Positions 19,066 through 29,499 of a DNA stretch of 64,000 bases are shown here, in pieces. The translations under genes were made by a program, and so were the position numbers. This DNA comes from Cyanobium sp. M30B3 (lineage in GTDB: Bacteria; Cyanobacteriota; Cyanobacteriia; PCC-6307; Cyanobiaceae): positions 2,666,001-2,730,000 of the forward strand of contig CP073761.1 in NCBI GenBank assembly GCA_018399015.1, written 5' to 3'. Under the pieces are notes generated by a model. The model worked only from the letters and a program-made list of their open reading frames with translations. It ran no database searches and was not told the origin of the DNA. Position 1 is the stretch's first letter. Each line of letters begins with the position of its first letter.

Positions 19066-19431
19066 ATGTCAACTCTCTCCCGCAAGCAGCAGACCCAGAA
19101 ACGCCACCGGCGTCTGCGGCGCAATCTCACCGGCACGGCCAGCCGTCCCAGGCTGGCGGTCTTCCGCTCCAACAATCACATCTACGCCCAGCTCATCGAC
19201 GACGACGCCCAGAGCACCCTGTGCTCGGCGTCGACTGTCGACAAGGAGCTGCGTGCCGATGTGCCGACCGGCGCCACCTGCGATGCCTCCGTGGCCGTAG
19301 GTCAGCTGGTCGCCAAGCGTGCCCTGGCCAAGGGCATCTCCCAGGTGGTCTTCGATCGCGGCGGCAACCTGTACCACGGCCGGGTCAAGGCCCTGGCTGA
19401 CGCCGCCCGGGAAGCGGGCCTTCAGTTCTGA
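19066..19431 (+). CDS. rplR: 50S ribosomal protein L18
   Basis: 121 residues: [40 protein letters not shown], then [22 protein letters not shown]. It binds 5S rRNA with L5. The gap to rplF is 32 bases. Confidence 0.97.
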   Translation: MSTLSRKQQTQKRHRRLRRNLTGTASRPRLAVFRSNNHIYAQLIDDDAQSTLCSASTVDKELRADVPTGATCDASVAVGQLVAKRALAKGISQVVFDRGGNLYHGRVKALADAAREAGLQF

Positions 19432-19445
19432 TCCCTGCTCTCACC

Positions 19446-20087
19446 ATGACCGAAACCAACGACCAGATCCAGTCCAGCGGCATCCCGGCCGCCGCTGACG
19501 TTCCCGCCGCCGCCGAGGGGCAGGAGCGCCGTGGGGGCCGCGGCGAGGGCCGGGGCGACCGCCGCGGTGGCCGTGGCCGCGACAACCGCCGGGGCCAGGA
19601 GCGCGACTCCGAGTGGCAGGAGCGCGTGGTGCAGATCCGCCGCGTCTCCAAGACCGTGAAGGGCGGTAAGAAAATGAGCTTCCGGGCCATCGTTGTCGTC
19701 GGCAACGAGAAGGGCCAGGTGGGTGTGGGCGTCGGCAAGGCCGGCGACGTGATCGGCGCCGTGCGCAAGGGCGTGGCCGATGGCAAGAAGCACCTGGTCA
19801 AGGTGCCCCTCACCCGCCACAGCTCCATCCCCACCGTGGGCAATGGCCGTGACGGCGCAGCCAGCGTGCTGATCCGCCCCGCAGCCCCCGGTACAGGGGT
19901 GATCGCCGGCGGTTCGATCCGCACGGTGCTGGAACTGGCTGGCATCAAGAACGTGCTGGCCAAGCGCCTGGGCTCCAAGACCCCCCTCAACAATGCCCGC
20001 GCCGCCATGGACGCCCTGGCCGGCCTGCGCACCCACAAGGAGACCGCCAAGGAGCGGGGCATCTCCCTCGAGCAGATCTACTCCTGA
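19446..20087 (+). CDS. rpsE: 30S ribosomal protein S5
   Basis: 213 residues, about 45 more than E. coli S5. The excess is an N-terminal arm (about residues 18-58) rich in Gly/Arg ([18 protein letters not shown]). The conserved core follows: [20 protein letters not shown] (double-stranded-RNA-binding fold) and [20 protein letters not shown]. It works in decoding fidelity. Arg/Gly arms on S5 occur in other cyanobacteria; their role is not known to me. Confidence 0.97.
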   Translation: MTETNDQIQSSGIPAAADVPAAAEGQERRGGRGEGRGDRRGGRGRDNRRGQERDSEWQERVVQIRRVSKTVKGGKKMSFRAIVVVGNEKGQVGVGVGKAGDVIGAVRKGVADGKKHLVKVPLTRHSSIPTVGNGRDGAASVLIRPAAPGTGVIAGGSIRTVLELAGIKNVLAKRLGSKTPLNNARAAMDALAGLRTHKETAKERGISLEQIYS

Positions 20088-20096
20088 GGCCTCGCC

Positions 20097-20546
20097 ATGA
20101 GCATCAATCTCCAATCACTGAAAGCCAACCCCGGCGCCCGCCGCCGCAAGCTGCGCAAGGGCCGGGGCATCGCCGCCGGTCAGGGTGCCAGCTGCGGTTT
20201 CGGCATGCGCGGCCAGAAGTCCCGCTCCGGCCGGCCCACCCGCCCCGGCTTTGAGGGCGGCCAGATGCCCCTCTACCGCCGCATCCCCAAGCTCAAGCAC
20301 TTTGAGCTGGTGAACCGCAAGGAATTCACCGTGATCAACGTGGCCAAACTGGCCGACTGCAAGGCCGGCAGCACCGTGTCCCTCGACTCCCTGGTCAAGG
20401 ACGGCATCGTCACCAGCCCCAAGCACCCCCTCAAGGTGCTGGGCAACGGCGAACTCGAGGTGAAACTCACCGTGCAGGCCGCCGCCTTCACCGAGAGTGC
20501 CCGCACCAAGATCGAGGCTGCCGGAGGCAGCTGCGAAATCGTCTGA
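20097..20546 (+). CDS. rplO: 50S ribosomal protein L15
   Basis: 149 residues with the glycine-rich N-terminus [18 protein letters not shown] and the signature [17 protein letters not shown], and a C-terminal L18e-type fold. It starts 9 bases after rpsE; rpmD (L30), which usually separates them, is absent as in cyanobacteria generally. A strong hairpin with T run follows. Confidence 0.97.
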   Translation: MSINLQSLKANPGARRRKLRKGRGIAAGQGASCGFGMRGQKSRSGRPTRPGFEGGQMPLYRRIPKLKHFELVNRKEFTVINVAKLADCKAGSTVSLDSLVKDGIVTSPKHPLKVLGNGELEVKLTVQAAAFTESARTKIEAAGGSCEIV

Positions 20547-20577
20547 TTCCGCTGGCGGCCCTCCGGCCTAGGGTCTG

Positions 20578-20613
20578 AGCCGTTCGCCAGGGTTGCCGGG
20601 CGAACGGCTTTTT
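20578..20613 (+). terminator. intrinsic terminator/attenuator between rplO and secY
   Basis: AGCCGTTCGCC (20578-20588) pairs with GGCGAACGGCT (20599-20609) as an 11-bp perfect stem with a 10-base loop, ending in five T. It sits inside the otherwise collinear ribosomal cluster, so it probably sets the ratio of upstream to downstream transcripts or marks a transcription-unit boundary. Confidence 0.8.
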
Positions 20614-20671
20614 GTATGGGACCAGGCCCTCCCACCCACGCCATCCACCCCCTCATTTCTCCCCAGCCACC

Positions 20672-21991
20672 ATGCTTGTCAGTCGGGGACGCAATCCCAG
20701 CGCCGGCGAAATTGTCAGTCAACTGATCCAGTCGAAGGGCCTGCGCGACCGGGTGCTCACCACCCTGGGTCTGCTGCTGCTGGTGCGACTGGGGATCTAC
20801 ATCCCCGTGCCGGGGATCGACCGGGTGGCCTTTCAGGACTTCCTCTCCCGCGGCGGCCAGCTGATCGGCTTCCTCGATATCTTCACCGGTGGCGGTCTCT
20901 CCACCCTCGGCGTGTTCGCCCTGGGGATCCTGCCGTTCATCAACGCCTCGATCATCATCCAGCTGCTCACCGCCGCCCTGCCCCAGCTGGAGGAGCTGCA
21001 GAAGAACGAGGGTGAGGCCGGGCGCCGCAAGCTGGCCCAGATCACCCGCTACGTGGCCCTGGGCTGGGGGATCCTGCAGAGCACGGTCTTTGCCCTGATC
21101 CTGCGGCAATACGCCACCCAGGGGCTGGCCGAGCCCGTGTTCGTGATCCAGACGGCCCTGGCCCTGGTCACCGGCTCGATGGTGGTGATGTGGATCAGCG
21201 AGGTGATCACCGAGCGGGGCATCGGCCAGGGTGCCTCCCTGGTGATCTTCGTGAACATCGTGGCCACCCTGCCGAAGGCCCTTGGCTCCACCATCGAACT
21301 GGCCCAGAGCGGCGACCGGGCCACCGTGGCCGGCATCGTGGTGCTGGTGCTGGTGTTCCTGGTCACCATCGTGGGGATCATCTTCGTGCAGGAAGGCAGC
21401 CGCCGGATTCCGATCGTGAGCGCCAAGCGCCAGGTGGGCGGGGCCGGTGTGCTGGCGGCCCGCCAGAGCTACCTGCCTCTGAAGCTCAATGCCGGCGGCG
21501 TGATGCCGATCATCTTCGCCTCGGCCGTGGTGTTCCTGCCCCTCACCATCGCCAACCTCACCGGTTCGCCCTGGCTGATCCAGCTGGCCGGCTACCTCAA
21601 CCCCAACAGCAGCACCCCCTGGCTGTACGCCCTGCTGTTCTTCGCCCTGATCGTGGGCTTCTCCTTCTTCTACGCCTCCCTCACCGTCAATCCAGTGGAT
21701 GTGGCCAGCAACCTCAAGCGCGGCGGCGTGGCCGTCCCCGGGGTGCGCCCTGGCTCGGCCACGGCCAACTACCTCAGCGGCGTTCAGAACCGCCTCACCC
21801 TGCTGGGGGCCCTGTTCCTCGGGGCGGTGGCGATCATCCCCTCAGCCGTGGAAGGTGCCACCCAGGTGCGCACCTTCCAGGGGCTGGGCGCCACCTCCCT
21901 GCTGATCCTGGTGGGCGTGGCGATCGACACGGCCAAACAGGTCCAGACTTACGTGATCTCCCAGCGCTACGAGGGCATGGTGAGGCAATAG
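20672..21991 (+). CDS. secY: preprotein translocase subunit SecY
   Basis: 439 residues from ATG 20672, with ten predicted membrane helices. Signatures are LGIYIPVPGIDR in TM1/plug, GILPFINASIIIQLL in TM2, and QGASLVIFVNI and LNAGGVMPIIFASAV further on. It forms the central pore of SecYEG in plasma and thylakoid membranes. The frame extends 20 codons upstream, across the terminator's far side, without similarity. It is transcribed after the rplO terminator, so it may have its own promoter. Confidence 0.97.
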   Translation: MLVSRGRNPSAGEIVSQLIQSKGLRDRVLTTLGLLLLVRLGIYIPVPGIDRVAFQDFLSRGGQLIGFLDIFTGGGLSTLGVFALGILPFINASIIIQLLTAALPQLEELQKNEGEAGRRKLAQITRYVALGWGILQSTVFALILRQYATQGLAEPVFVIQTALALVTGSMVVMWISEVITERGIGQGASLVIFVNIVATLPKALGSTIELAQSGDRATVAGIVVLVLVFLVTIVGIIFVQEGSRRIPIVSAKRQVGGAGVLAARQSYLPLKLNAGGVMPIIFASAVVFLPLTIANLTGSPWLIQLAGYLNPNSSTPWLYALLFFALIVGFSFFYASLTVNPVDVASNLKRGGVAVPGVRPGSATANYLSGVQNRLTLLGALFLGAVAIIPSAVEGATQVRTFQGLGATSLLILVGVAIDTAKQVQTYVISQRYEGMVRQ

Positions 21992-22105
21992 GCCGAAGCC
22001 ATCCGCCCAACCCGCACCCCGTCCCGTCCCGCAGCCGTTCGGCGCCACCCCCATCGGCAGCCCCAACCTTCGGGGTTGTGCCCTTCCCTCCCCCGCTTCC
22101 CAGCG

Positions 22106-22666
22106 ATGAAACGATGTCTTCTCTTTCTCGGTCCCCCCGGTGCCGGCAAGGGCACCCAGGCCCAGCAGCTGGCCGCCCGCCATGGCCTGCTGCACCTCTC
22201 CACCGGCGATCTGCTGCGGGCCGAGGTGGCCGCTGGCAGCGCCCTGGGCCAGGAGGCCGCGGCCGTGATGGCCCGGGGCGAACTGGTGAGCGATGCGCTG
22301 GTGCTGGCCATCGTGCGCAGCCGGCTGGAGGCGCAGAACGCCGCCGGCGGCAGTGGCTGGCTGCTGGATGGCTTCCCCCGCAATGTGGCCCAGGCCGATG
22401 CCCTGGCGACCCTGCTGGAGGAGCTGGGGCAGCAGATCGAACTGGTGGTGCTGATGGAACTGGACGATGGGGTGCTGGTGCAGCGCCTGCTGAGCCGCGG
22501 CCGCGCCGATGACAACGAGGATGTGATCCGTCACCGGCTGGAGGTGTACCGGCAGCAGACGGCCCCCCTCATCAGCTACTACCGCGAAGCCGCACTCCTG
22601 CAGGCGGTGGAAGCCGACGGCACGGTGGATCAGATCGCAGAGCGCATCGAAGCCCTGCTGGCGTGA
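22106..22666 (+). CDS. adk: adenylate kinase
   Basis: 186 residues from ATG 22106. P-loop GPPGAGKGT at residues 9-17, [10 protein letters not shown], the NMP-binding DGFPRN (about 90) and the short lid [16 protein letters not shown] without the zinc-finger insertion. It interconverts ATP+AMP and 2 ADP. The secY-adk pairing is common because both sit in the spc operon. The frame opens ten codons upstream without similarity. Confidence 0.96.
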   Translation: MKRCLLFLGPPGAGKGTQAQQLAARHGLLHLSTGDLLRAEVAAGSALGQEAAAVMARGELVSDALVLAIVRSRLEAQNAAGGSGWLLDGFPRNVAQADALATLLEELGQQIELVVLMELDDGVLVQRLLSRGRADDNEDVIRHRLEVYRQQTAPLISYYREAALLQAVEADGTVDQIAERIEALLA

Positions 22667-22736
22667 GCCGGGGCAAGCGGCCCCATTGACCCGTGTGATA
22701 GGGTTTCGGTTTGCAAATTCGGAGAGCACAACGCCC

Positions 22737-22850
22737 ATGAAGGTGCGTGCCTCAGTCAAGAAGATGTGCGACAAGTGCCGGGTGATCCGCCGCCACGGCC
22801 GGGTGATGGTGATCTGCACCAACCCCAAGCACAAGCAGCGCCAGGGCTGA
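22737..22850 (+). CDS. rpmJ: 50S ribosomal protein L36
   Basis: 37 residues. A zinc-ribbon with Cys11, Cys14, Cys27 and His32 (MCDKC ... [13 protein letters not shown]), the zinc-binding (C+) form. GGAGAG lies about 10 bases before the ATG. TTGACC at 22686-22691 is a possible -35 for a local promoter, but no convincing -10 follows. Confidence 0.96.
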   Translation: MKVRASVKKMCDKCRVIRRHGRVMVICTNPKHKQRQG

Positions 22851-22972
22851 TCCGCCCTGCCGTTCCCTTCTCTTTCCCCATCACCTCACCCCATCTCCGC
22901 CCCGCCCTGTCCTTCCGGCCAGTGGTCAGCGGCGAGCCGGTGAACCCACTGACCCCCTGAAGCGATTACCCC

Positions 22973-23338
22973 GTGGCTCGGATTGCAGGCGTCGATATCC
23001 CTCGCGACAAGCGGGTTGAGATCGCCCTCACCTACGTGTACGGCATCGGTCTCACCCGTGCCCAGAAAATTCTCGCCAAGAGTGGCGTGAACCCCGACAC
23101 CCGGGTGAAGGACCTCAGCGACGCCGATGTGCAGAAGCTGCGCGGTGCCGCCGACAGCTTCACCCTGGAAGGCGACCTGCGCCGCCAGGAGGGCATGGCC
23201 CTCAAGCGCCTGCAGGACATCGGCTGCCTGCGCGGCCGTCGCCATCGCATGGGCCTGCCGGTGCGCGGCCAGCGCACCCGCACCAACGCCCGCACCCGCC
23301 GCGGCGCCCGCAAGACCGTGGCCGGCAAGAAGAAGTAG
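22973..23338 (+). CDS. rpsM: 30S ribosomal protein S13
   Basis: 121 residues with GTG start at 22973 ([19 protein letters not shown]). Helix-two-turn-helix core [16 protein letters not shown] and the C-terminal tail [24 protein letters not shown], which reaches tRNAs in the P site. About 120 bases separate it from rpmJ with no gene between. Confidence 0.97.
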   Translation: MARIAGVDIPRDKRVEIALTYVYGIGLTRAQKILAKSGVNPDTRVKDLSDADVQKLRGAADSFTLEGDLRRQEGMALKRLQDIGCLRGRRHRMGLPVRGQRTRTNARTRRGARKTVAGKKK

Positions 23339-23537
23339 GGCCGGCTGTGGGCCATTGGCCTCCCTGCCCTTCCTCCATGTGTCATGCCGCCTGAGGGCAT
23401 GACCGTCGCGCTCTGCCGGGCGTCAGCCTGCACCACTCTCTGGAGATCGCCAGGGAGCTGTCCGGCCCAACCAGTCCCGTCACCAGAGCCGCCCCCCGTC
23501 CCCCGATCACCTCTGCTGCCCCGGCAGCGTCACCACC

Positions 23538-23930
23538 ATGGCCAAGCCAGCCAAGAAATCAGGCCCCAAGAAGGCCAAGCGCAACGTCCCCAACGGGGTC
23601 GCCCACATCCAGAGCACCTTCAACAACACCATCGTGTCGATCACCGACACGGCCGGTGAGGTGATCTCCTGGAGCTCGGCCGGAGCCAGCGGCTTCAAGG
23701 GCGCCCGCAAGGGCACCCCCTTCGCCGCCCAGACCGCCGCCGAAGCCGCCGCCCGCCGCGCCCTCGAGCAGGGCATGCGCCAGATCGAGGTGCTGGTGCG
23801 TGGACCTGGTTCGGGCCGCGAGACAGCGATTCGCGCCCTGCAGGTGGCCGGACTGGAGATCACGCTGATCCGCGATGTGACTCCCCTGCCCCACAACGGC
23901 TGCCGCCGTTCCAAGCGCCGTCGGGTCTGA
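23538..23930 (+). CDS. rpsK: 30S ribosomal protein S11
   Basis: 130 residues: [39 protein letters not shown] and the terminal [17 protein letters not shown]. It lies on the platform at the E site. The 200 bases before it contain no protein-like frame. Upstream rpsM and downstream rpoA give the alpha-operon order, although rpsD is not included, as in other cyanobacteria. Confidence 0.97.
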   Translation: MAKPAKKSGPKKAKRNVPNGVAHIQSTFNNTIVSITDTAGEVISWSSAGASGFKGARKGTPFAAQTAAEAAARRALEQGMRQIEVLVRGPGSGRETAIRALQVAGLEITLIRDVTPLPHNGCRRSKRRRV

Positions 23931-23981
23931 TCCGCCGTCCCTTCCCCCACGGGAATCCGCCAACCCTTCGAGCTCCAGACC

Positions 23982-24920
23982 GTGCTGCACTACCAAATTG
24001 ACCGGATCGAACACCAGGTCAGTGAGAACCGGTCCCAGACCGGTGTTTTTCTGATCGGGCCCCTGGATCGCGGCCAGGCCACCACCCTGGGCAACGCCCT
24101 GCGTCGCGTGCTGATCGGTGCCCTCGAGGGCAGCGCCATCACCGCCGTGCGCATTTCCGGCGTCAATCACGAGTACGCCACCGTTCCAGGCGTCCGCGAG
24201 GACGTTCTCGACATCCTGCTCAACTGCAAGCAGGTGGCCGTGAGCAGCCGCAGTCGCGAGCTGGAGATCGGCCGCCTGGTGGTGACCGGCCCCGCCACCG
24301 TCACGGCAGCCGACCTGCAGTTCTCCTCCCAGGTGCAGGTGATCGACCCCGATCGCCTGATCGCCACCGTGGCTGACGGCCACAGCCTGGAGATGGAAGT
24401 GCATGTGGAGCGGGGCGTCGGCTACCGCCCCGTCGACCGCCACAGCGAGGACACCAGCGCCATCGATCTGCTCCAGATCGATGCGGTGTTCAAACCGGTG
24501 CGGCGGGTGAACTACACGGTGGACGAAACCGCCGTGGGTGAGGGCGGTTCCGCCCGCGAGCGTCTGCGCCTGGAGATCGAAACCAACGGCAGCATCACCC
24601 CCGATGACGCCATGGCCCAGGCGGCCAACCAGCTGATCGCCCTGTTCCAGCCCCTGGCCAGCCTCACGGCCGTGGAAGAGCCCGGTCTGGAGCCGGAGCC
24701 CTCGGCGGAGGCCCAGATTCCCCTGGAGGAACTGAATCTCTCCGTGCGGGCCTACAACTGCCTGAAGCGCGCCCAGGTGAACTCCGTGAGCGACCTGATG
24801 GGCTTCAGTTACGAAGATCTGCTGGAGATCAAGAACTTCGGCTCCAAGTCAGCCGATGAGGTGATCGAAGCGCTTGAGCGCATCGGCATCAGCCTCCCCC
24901 AGAGCCGCACCAGCGCCTGA
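23982..24920 (+). CDS. rpoA: DNA-directed RNA polymerase subunit alpha
   Basis: 312 residues, GTG start at 23982. The N-terminal dimerisation domain has [23 protein letters not shown] and [18 protein letters not shown]. The C-terminal domain from about residue 245 ([34 protein letters not shown]) binds UP elements and activators. Length is as in other cyanobacteria. Confidence 0.98.
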   Translation: MLHYQIDRIEHQVSENRSQTGVFLIGPLDRGQATTLGNALRRVLIGALEGSAITAVRISGVNHEYATVPGVREDVLDILLNCKQVAVSSRSRELEIGRLVVTGPATVTAADLQFSSQVQVIDPDRLIATVADGHSLEMEVHVERGVGYRPVDRHSEDTSAIDLLQIDAVFKPVRRVNYTVDETAVGEGGSARERLRLEIETNGSITPDDAMAQAANQLIALFQPLASLTAVEEPGLEPEPSAEAQIPLEELNLSVRAYNCLKRAQVNSVSDLMGFSYEDLLEIKNFGSKSADEVIEALERIGISLPQSRTSA

Positions 24921-24968
24921 TCGGCGGCCACCCTTCCCCCCGTCGTTCACCCCAGGAGCACCCAGACC

Positions 24969-25319
24969 ATGCGCCACCAATGCCGAGTCCCCCAACTGGG
25001 ACGCCCCGCCGACCAACGCAAGGCCATGCTGCGTGGCCTCACCACCCAGCTGATCCGCGAAGGTCGCGTCACCACCACCAAGGCGCGGGCCAAGGCCCTG
25101 CGCGATGAGGCCGAGCGGATGATCACCCTGGCCAAGGAGGGCAGCCTGGCCGCCCGCCGCAGGGCCATCGGCTACATCTACGACAAGCAGCTCGTCCACG
25201 CCCTGTTCGAGAAGGCCCAGGAACGCTACGGCGATCGCCAGGGTGGCTACACCCGCATCATCCGCACGGTGCCCCGCCGCGGCGACAACGCCGAGATGGC
25301 CATCATCGAGCTGGTGTGA
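24969..25319 (+). CDS. rplQ: 50S ribosomal protein L17
   Basis: 116 residues: [39 protein letters not shown] and the end [14 protein letters not shown]. It is the last gene of the alpha-type group and is followed by a clear terminator hairpin. Confidence 0.97.
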   Translation: MRHQCRVPQLGRPADQRKAMLRGLTTQLIREGRVTTTKARAKALRDEAERMITLAKEGSLAARRRAIGYIYDKQLVHALFEKAQERYGDRQGGYTRIIRTVPRRGDNAEMAIIELV

Positions 25320-25383
25320 GTCCTGCCCAGGGGCTGCGCCTGCGCCCCACTGGGCGAATGATCGTCAAACACTGCTCCGCCTG

Positions 25384-25415
25384 AGCCGTGGCCCCATCGC
25401 CGGCCACGGCTTTTT
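25384..25415 (+). terminator. intrinsic terminator after rplQ
   Basis: AGCCGTGGCC (25384-25393) and GGCCACGGCT (25402-25411) form a perfect 10-bp stem with an 8-base loop, followed by five T (25411-25415). It separates rplQ from truA. Confidence 0.85.
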
Positions 25416-25465
25416 GCTGGCAGCTGCCCGCGGGCGCCCCGTGAGCTCTTCACCCCTGAGCTGGC

Positions 25466-26344
25466 ATGGCTTTGCAACCAAGCGCGGAAGACGGAACGGA
25501 TCCAGGACGCAAGCCACAGCCGAGGCGCATTGCCCTCTGCCTGCAGTACGACGGCAGCGCCTTCCACGGCTGGCAGCGCCAGCGCAACGCCCCCAGCGTG
25601 CAGGACACCCTGGAGCACGCGATCCGCAGGCTGGATCCCACCAGCAGCGGCCAGACCATGGCGGCGGGGCGCACCGACACCGGCGTGCATGCCGCCGCCC
25701 AGGTGGTGCACTTCGACTGCGCGGGTCCAATCCCTGCCCAGCGCTGGCCCAAGGCCCTCAACGGTGCGCTGCCCGCGAGCGTGCGGGTGCGGGCGGCCGC
25801 CGAGGTGCCGGACCATTGGCACGCCTGCTTTTCGGCCACCTACCGGCGCTATCGCTACACCATTTACAACGGCCGGCTTCCGAACCTGTTTCTCGCCCCC
25901 TGGTGCTGGCACCGCTACCGCCTGCGCCTCGACGAGACCCTGATGGAGCATGCCCTGCAGGGCATGCTCGGGGAGCATGACTTCGCCGCCTTCCAGCGGG
26001 CGGGCAGCCGCCGCAGCCACTCCCGCACCTGCCTGCAGGAGGTGCGGGTGGAGCGGCGGGGCGACCTGATCGAGGTGGACCTCCAGGCCAGCGGCTTTCT
26101 GTACGGCATGGTGCGGCTGGTGATGGGCCAGCTGGTGGCCGTTGGCGAAGGGCGCCTGCAGCTGGAGAGCTTTGAACAGCGCTGGCGGCAGCGGCTGCGG
26201 GCCGAGGTGAAGGAAGCGGCTCCGCCCCATGGCCTGTGTTTGCTGCGGGTGGGCTACCCGCAGCCGGTGTTTCCCGAAGCCGCCTGGTATGATTGCCAAC
26301 CGCGGTTTCAGCTGGAGACCACCGAGCCACCACCAGCTCCCTGA
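25466..26344 (+). CDS. truA: tRNA pseudouridine(38-40) synthase
   Basis: 292 residues. The catalytic Asp71 sits in [16 protein letters not shown]. Other family segments are [14 protein letters not shown] near the N-terminus and [18 protein letters not shown]. It isomerises uridines 38-40 in tRNA anticodon arms. Residues 1-22 are a variable leader, so a start further downstream is possible. The position between rplQ and rplM is typical for cyanobacteria. Confidence 0.95.
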   Translation: MALQPSAEDGTDPGRKPQPRRIALCLQYDGSAFHGWQRQRNAPSVQDTLEHAIRRLDPTSSGQTMAAGRTDTGVHAAAQVVHFDCAGPIPAQRWPKALNGALPASVRVRAAAEVPDHWHACFSATYRRYRYTIYNGRLPNLFLAPWCWHRYRLRLDETLMEHALQGMLGEHDFAAFQRAGSRRSHSRTCLQEVRVERRGDLIEVDLQASGFLYGMVRLVMGQLVAVGEGRLQLESFEQRWRQRLRAEVKEAAPPHGLCLLRVGYPQPVFPEAAWYDCQPRFQLETTEPPPAP

Positions 26345-26562
26345 TCTTCGATCCCCAGCGATCGGCCAGGTATCCGGTGCCCCGAGGAAGGTTTCCCGCT
26401 GGACAACCCGTCGATCCGCCGGCCCTCAACCGGCCAAGCGGTAGGGTCGAGAGGTTGCGACCAACGCAGCGGCACTGCCCACAGGCACTGTCACCTGCGT
26501 CGCGCCGAACCCACGACCACCAGCCCAGCCCCCTACGGCCTGCCGGTGCCTGACCAGGCGAT

Positions 26563-27015
26563 ATGAACAAGACTCCCCTGCCCTCCGTTGATTCGCTAGA
26601 CCGCCAGTGGTACCTGGTGGACGCTGAGAATCAGACCCTCGGCCGACTGGCCAGCGAGGTGGCCTCCGTGCTGCGCGGCAAGAACAAGCCCACCTACACC
26701 CCCCACCTCGACACCGGCGACTTCGTCATCGTGATCAACGCTGACAAGATCCGGGTGAGTGGCAACAAGCCCACCCAGAAGCTCTATCGCCGCCACTCCG
26801 GGCGTCCCGGTGGCATGAAGACGGAAACGTTCGCCCACCTCCAGGCCCGCATTCCCGAGCGCATCGTGGAAAAGGCCGTGAAAGGCATGCTTCCCCACAA
26901 TGCCCTCGGCCGCCAGCTGTTCCGCAAGCTGAAGGTGTACAAGGGCAGCGAGCATCCCCACGCCGCCCAGCAACCCCAGGTTCTCGCCCTCGATCCCGCC
27001 GCCGCTGCCCAATGA
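26563..27015 (+). CDS. rplM: 50S ribosomal protein L13
   Basis: 150 residues: [35 protein letters not shown], then the signature [22 protein letters not shown]. An early 50S assembly protein. The stop overlaps the rpsI start as ATGA. 218 bases separate it from truA with no visible gene. Confidence 0.97.
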   Translation: MNKTPLPSVDSLDRQWYLVDAENQTLGRLASEVASVLRGKNKPTYTPHLDTGDFVIVINADKIRVSGNKPTQKLYRRHSGRPGGMKTETFAHLQARIPERIVEKAVKGMLPHNALGRQLFRKLKVYKGSEHPHAAQQPQVLALDPAAAAQ

Positions 27016-27413
27016 GCTCCACCAAAGTCGTCTACTGGGGTACCGGTCGCCGTAAGACCGCCGTTGCCCGCGTTCGGGTGGTGCCCGGCACCGGCACCGT
27101 GACCATCAACGGCCGGCCCGGCGACAATTACCTCAACTACAACCCCGTCTACCTGGCGGCGGTGAAGGCGCCCCTCAACACCCTGGGGCTGGCCACCGAG
27201 TACGACCTGCTGGTGAACGTGCGTGGGGGTGGTCTCACCGGCCAGGCTGACGCCATCAAGCAGGGTGCCGCCCGCGCCCTCTGTGAGCTCTCCAGCGACA
27301 ATCGCAAGCCCCTCAAGACCGAGGGCCATCTGAGCCGCGATCCCCGCGCCAAGGAACGCCGCAAGTACGGCCTCAAGAAAGCCCGCAAGGCTCCCCAGTT
27401 CTCGAAGCGTTGA
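27012..27413 (+). CDS. rpsI: 30S ribosomal protein S9
   Basis: 133 residues: [40 protein letters not shown] and the tail [17 protein letters not shown], whose terminal Arg-type residue touches P-site tRNA. Coupled to rplM by a four-base overlap. Confidence 0.98.
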   Translation: MSSTKVVYWGTGRRKTAVARVRVVPGTGTVTINGRPGDNYLNYNPVYLAAVKAPLNTLGLATEYDLLVNVRGGGLTGQADAIKQGAARALCELSSDNRKPLKTEGHLSRDPRAKERRKYGLKKARKAPQFSKR

Positions 27414-27445
27414 TTGCGCCTCTCCCCCTTCAGCACCTTCCAGCC

Positions 27446-27712
27446 ATGCCCAAGGCCGACATTCACCCCACCTGGTATCCCGATGCCAAGGTGATCTGCA
27501 ATGGAGAGGTGGTGATGACCACTGGCTCCACCCAGCCGGAGATCCACGTCGATGTGTGGAGCGGCAACCACCCCTTCTACACCGGCACCCAGAAGATCCT
27601 CGACACCGAGGGCCGGGTCGATCGCTTCATGCGCAAATACGGCATGGCCGGGGCCTCCAACGCCAAGGACGAGACCAAGGGCGAAACGGCCAAGAGTGAA
27701 GCCCAGGCCTGA
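27446..27712 (+). CDS. rpmE: 50S ribosomal protein L31, zinc-free form
   Basis: 88 residues from ATG 27446 (MPKADIHPTWYPDAKVICNG). The HPFYTGTQKILDTEGRVDRFMRKYG signature is intact, but only one cysteine (Cys18) remains, and the residue before HPFYTG is Asn rather than Cys. It is therefore the non-zinc-binding form. The Lys/Glu-rich C-terminal tail after about residue 67 is variable. Confidence 0.95.
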   Translation: MPKADIHPTWYPDAKVICNGEVVMTTGSTQPEIHVDVWSGNHPFYTGTQKILDTEGRVDRFMRKYGMAGASNAKDETKGETAKSEAQA

Positions 27713-27741
27713 TCCAGCCCGGCTCAGATCCGCTGTTGCTG

Positions 27742-27772
27742 GCCGGATGTTCCACTGGGACATCCGGCTTTT
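27742..27772 (+). terminator. intrinsic terminator after rpmE
   Basis: GCCGGATGT (27742-27750) pairs with ACATCCGGC (27760-27768), a 9-bp stem with a 9-base loop and four T after it. It ends the rplM-rpsI-rpmE unit just before prfA. Confidence 0.8.
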
Positions 27773-27793
27773 CCGTGTGCGAGCATCCGGCCC

Positions 27794-28900
27794 ATGGATC
27801 CCACCCTGCTGCACGCGCGCCTAGAAACGGCGCAGCGCACCTTCGCCAGCCTGGAGCGCCAGCTGGCTGATCCCGCCGTCACGGCCAACCCGGCCCAGCT
27901 GCAGGCCATCGCCCGGGAGCGGTCGCGGCTGGAGCCCCTGGTGCACGACCACCAACGGCTATGCAAGCTGCAGCAGGAGCAGCAGGAGGCGCGCCAGCTG
28001 CTGCGGGAGCACCGCGGCGACCCGGCCATGGAGGAGTTGGCCAACGACGAGCTGGCCCACCTGGAGCAGGAGATCGGCGCCCTCGAGCAGCGGCTCACCA
28101 TCGCCCTGTTGCCCCACGATCCGCGGGATGAGCGCAGCGTGATGCTGGAGATCCGAGCCGGGGCCGGTGGCGACGAGGCGGCGATCTGGGCCGGCGACCT
28201 GGCTCGGATGTACGAGCGCTATGCCCAGAGCCAGGGCTGGCGGGTGGAGCCGGTGAGTGCATCCGAAGCCGAACTGGGCGGCTACAAGGAGCTGATCCTG
28301 GCGATCAGGGGCGAGGGGGTGTTCAGCCAGCTGAAGTTCGAGGCGGGGGTGCACCGGGTGCAGCGGGTGCCGGCCACCGAGAGCCAGGGCCGCGTGCACA
28401 CTTCCACGGCCACGGTGGCGGTGATGCCCGAGGCCGATCCGGTGGAGGTGCAGATCGACCCCACCGAGATCGAGATCAGCACAGCCCGCTCCGGCGGTGC
28501 CGGCGGCCAGAACGTGAACAAGGTGGAAACGGCGGTGGATCTGCTGCACAAGCCCACCGGCATCCGCGTGTTCTGCACCCAGGAGCGCTCCCAGCTGCAG
28601 AACCGGGAACGGGCCCTGGAGATCCTGCGGGCCAAGCTCTACGAGCGGGAGCTGGCCGCCGCCCAGGCCGAGGAGCGCTCGGCCCGGCTGGCCCAGGTGG
28701 GCAGCGGCGACCGCAGCGAGAAGATCCGCACCTACAACGTCAAGGACAACCGCGCCACCGACCATCGCCTGGGCCGCAATTTCAGCCTCGACCCTGTGCT
28801 GAATGGCGAGCTGGCAGACCTGATCGGGGCCTGCATCGCCGCCGATCAGAGCCGGCAGCTGGAGGAACTGGCGGAGAATGCCGCTCAGGCCGGCAGCTGA
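27794..28900 (+). CDS. prfA: peptide chain release factor 1
   Basis: 368 residues. The codon-recognition PAT tripeptide lies in [14 protein letters not shown] (about residue 193), and the catalytic GGQ is at residues 237-239 ([11 protein letters not shown]). It decodes UAA and UAG and hydrolyses peptidyl-tRNA. The ATG is 21 bases after the rpmE terminator. The 3' end overlaps the convergent HNH gene by 16 bases. Confidence 0.97.
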   Translation: MDPTLLHARLETAQRTFASLERQLADPAVTANPAQLQAIARERSRLEPLVHDHQRLCKLQQEQQEARQLLREHRGDPAMEELANDELAHLEQEIGALEQRLTIALLPHDPRDERSVMLEIRAGAGGDEAAIWAGDLARMYERYAQSQGWRVEPVSASEAELGGYKELILAIRGEGVFSQLKFEAGVHRVQRVPATESQGRVHTSTATVAVMPEADPVEVQIDPTEIEISTARSGGAGGQNVNKVETAVDLLHKPTGIRVFCTQERSQLQNRERALEILRAKLYERELAAAQAEERSARLAQVGSGDRSEKIRTYNVKDNRATDHRLGRNFSLDPVLNGELADLIGACIAADQSRQLEELAENAAQAGS

Positions 28901-29445
28901 TCGGCCAGCCGCTCGGCGGCGTCTGTGGGCCTGAACTCCAGCAGGTCGAGACCGATCACGTACTTGGCCCATTCCCGGTGCTGGCCGGAGCGGATCAGGC
29001 GGGTGGCCTCAAAGCCCGGACCACTGAGCGGGCGGTGGGGCGGGCGGGCCAGCACCATGCCGGCCTCGCGGGGGGTGCGGCTGCCCTTGCGCACATTGCA
29101 GCTGAGGCAGGCGGTGGTCACGTTCTCCCAGTTGTCGGTGCCGCCGCGGCTGCGGGGAAGCACGTGATCCACCGACAGCCGCTCCTGGCGGCTGCCGCAG
29201 TACTGGCAGCGATGGCCGTCGCGCTGAAAGAGGTTGCGGCGGGTGAGGGGCAGGGGGCGATAGGGCACGCGCACGAACTGGCGCAGGCGAATCACGGTGG
29301 GCTGCATCAGGTCTGCGCGGATCTGCCGGCCCCAGTCGTGCTCCAACCCCTCGGCCTTACCCTTGAGCACCATCACCACGGCCCGGCGCCAGCTGGTGAT
29401 GTTCAGCGGTTCGTATGACGCATTGAGCACAAGAACCTGGCCCAT
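28885..29445 (-). CDS. HNH endonuclease-family protein
   Basis: 186 residues from ATG 29445 ([21 protein letters not shown]). The zinc-stabilised HNH motif is visible: CQYC at about residues 78-81, then [20 protein letters not shown] and [13 protein letters not shown]. This conserved cyanobacterial/actinobacterial HNH protein is usually a single-copy housekeeping gene of unknown role, not a restriction enzyme. The open frame continues upstream antisense to alr, but that stretch is a shadow. Divergent from alr. Confidence 0.88.
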   Translation of the reverse strand: MGQVLVLNASYEPLNITSWRRAVVMVLKGKAEGLEHDWGRQIRADLMQPTVIRLRQFVRVPYRPLPLTRRNLFQRDGHRCQYCGSRQERLSVDHVLPRSRGGTDNWENVTTACLSCNVRKGSRTPREAGMVLARPPHRPLSGPGFEATRLIRSGQHREWAKYVIGLDLLEFRPTDAAERLADQLPA

Positions 29446-29499
29446 GGTTGTCGAACCCCGCGACAAAAGAAGCCCTGGGCGGCATGCTAGGGGCAATTC

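Noticed and set aside
22686-22714. Promoter for rpmJ from TTGACC
   Set aside because: No acceptable -10 at 16-18 bases, so left as a remark in the rpmJ entry only.
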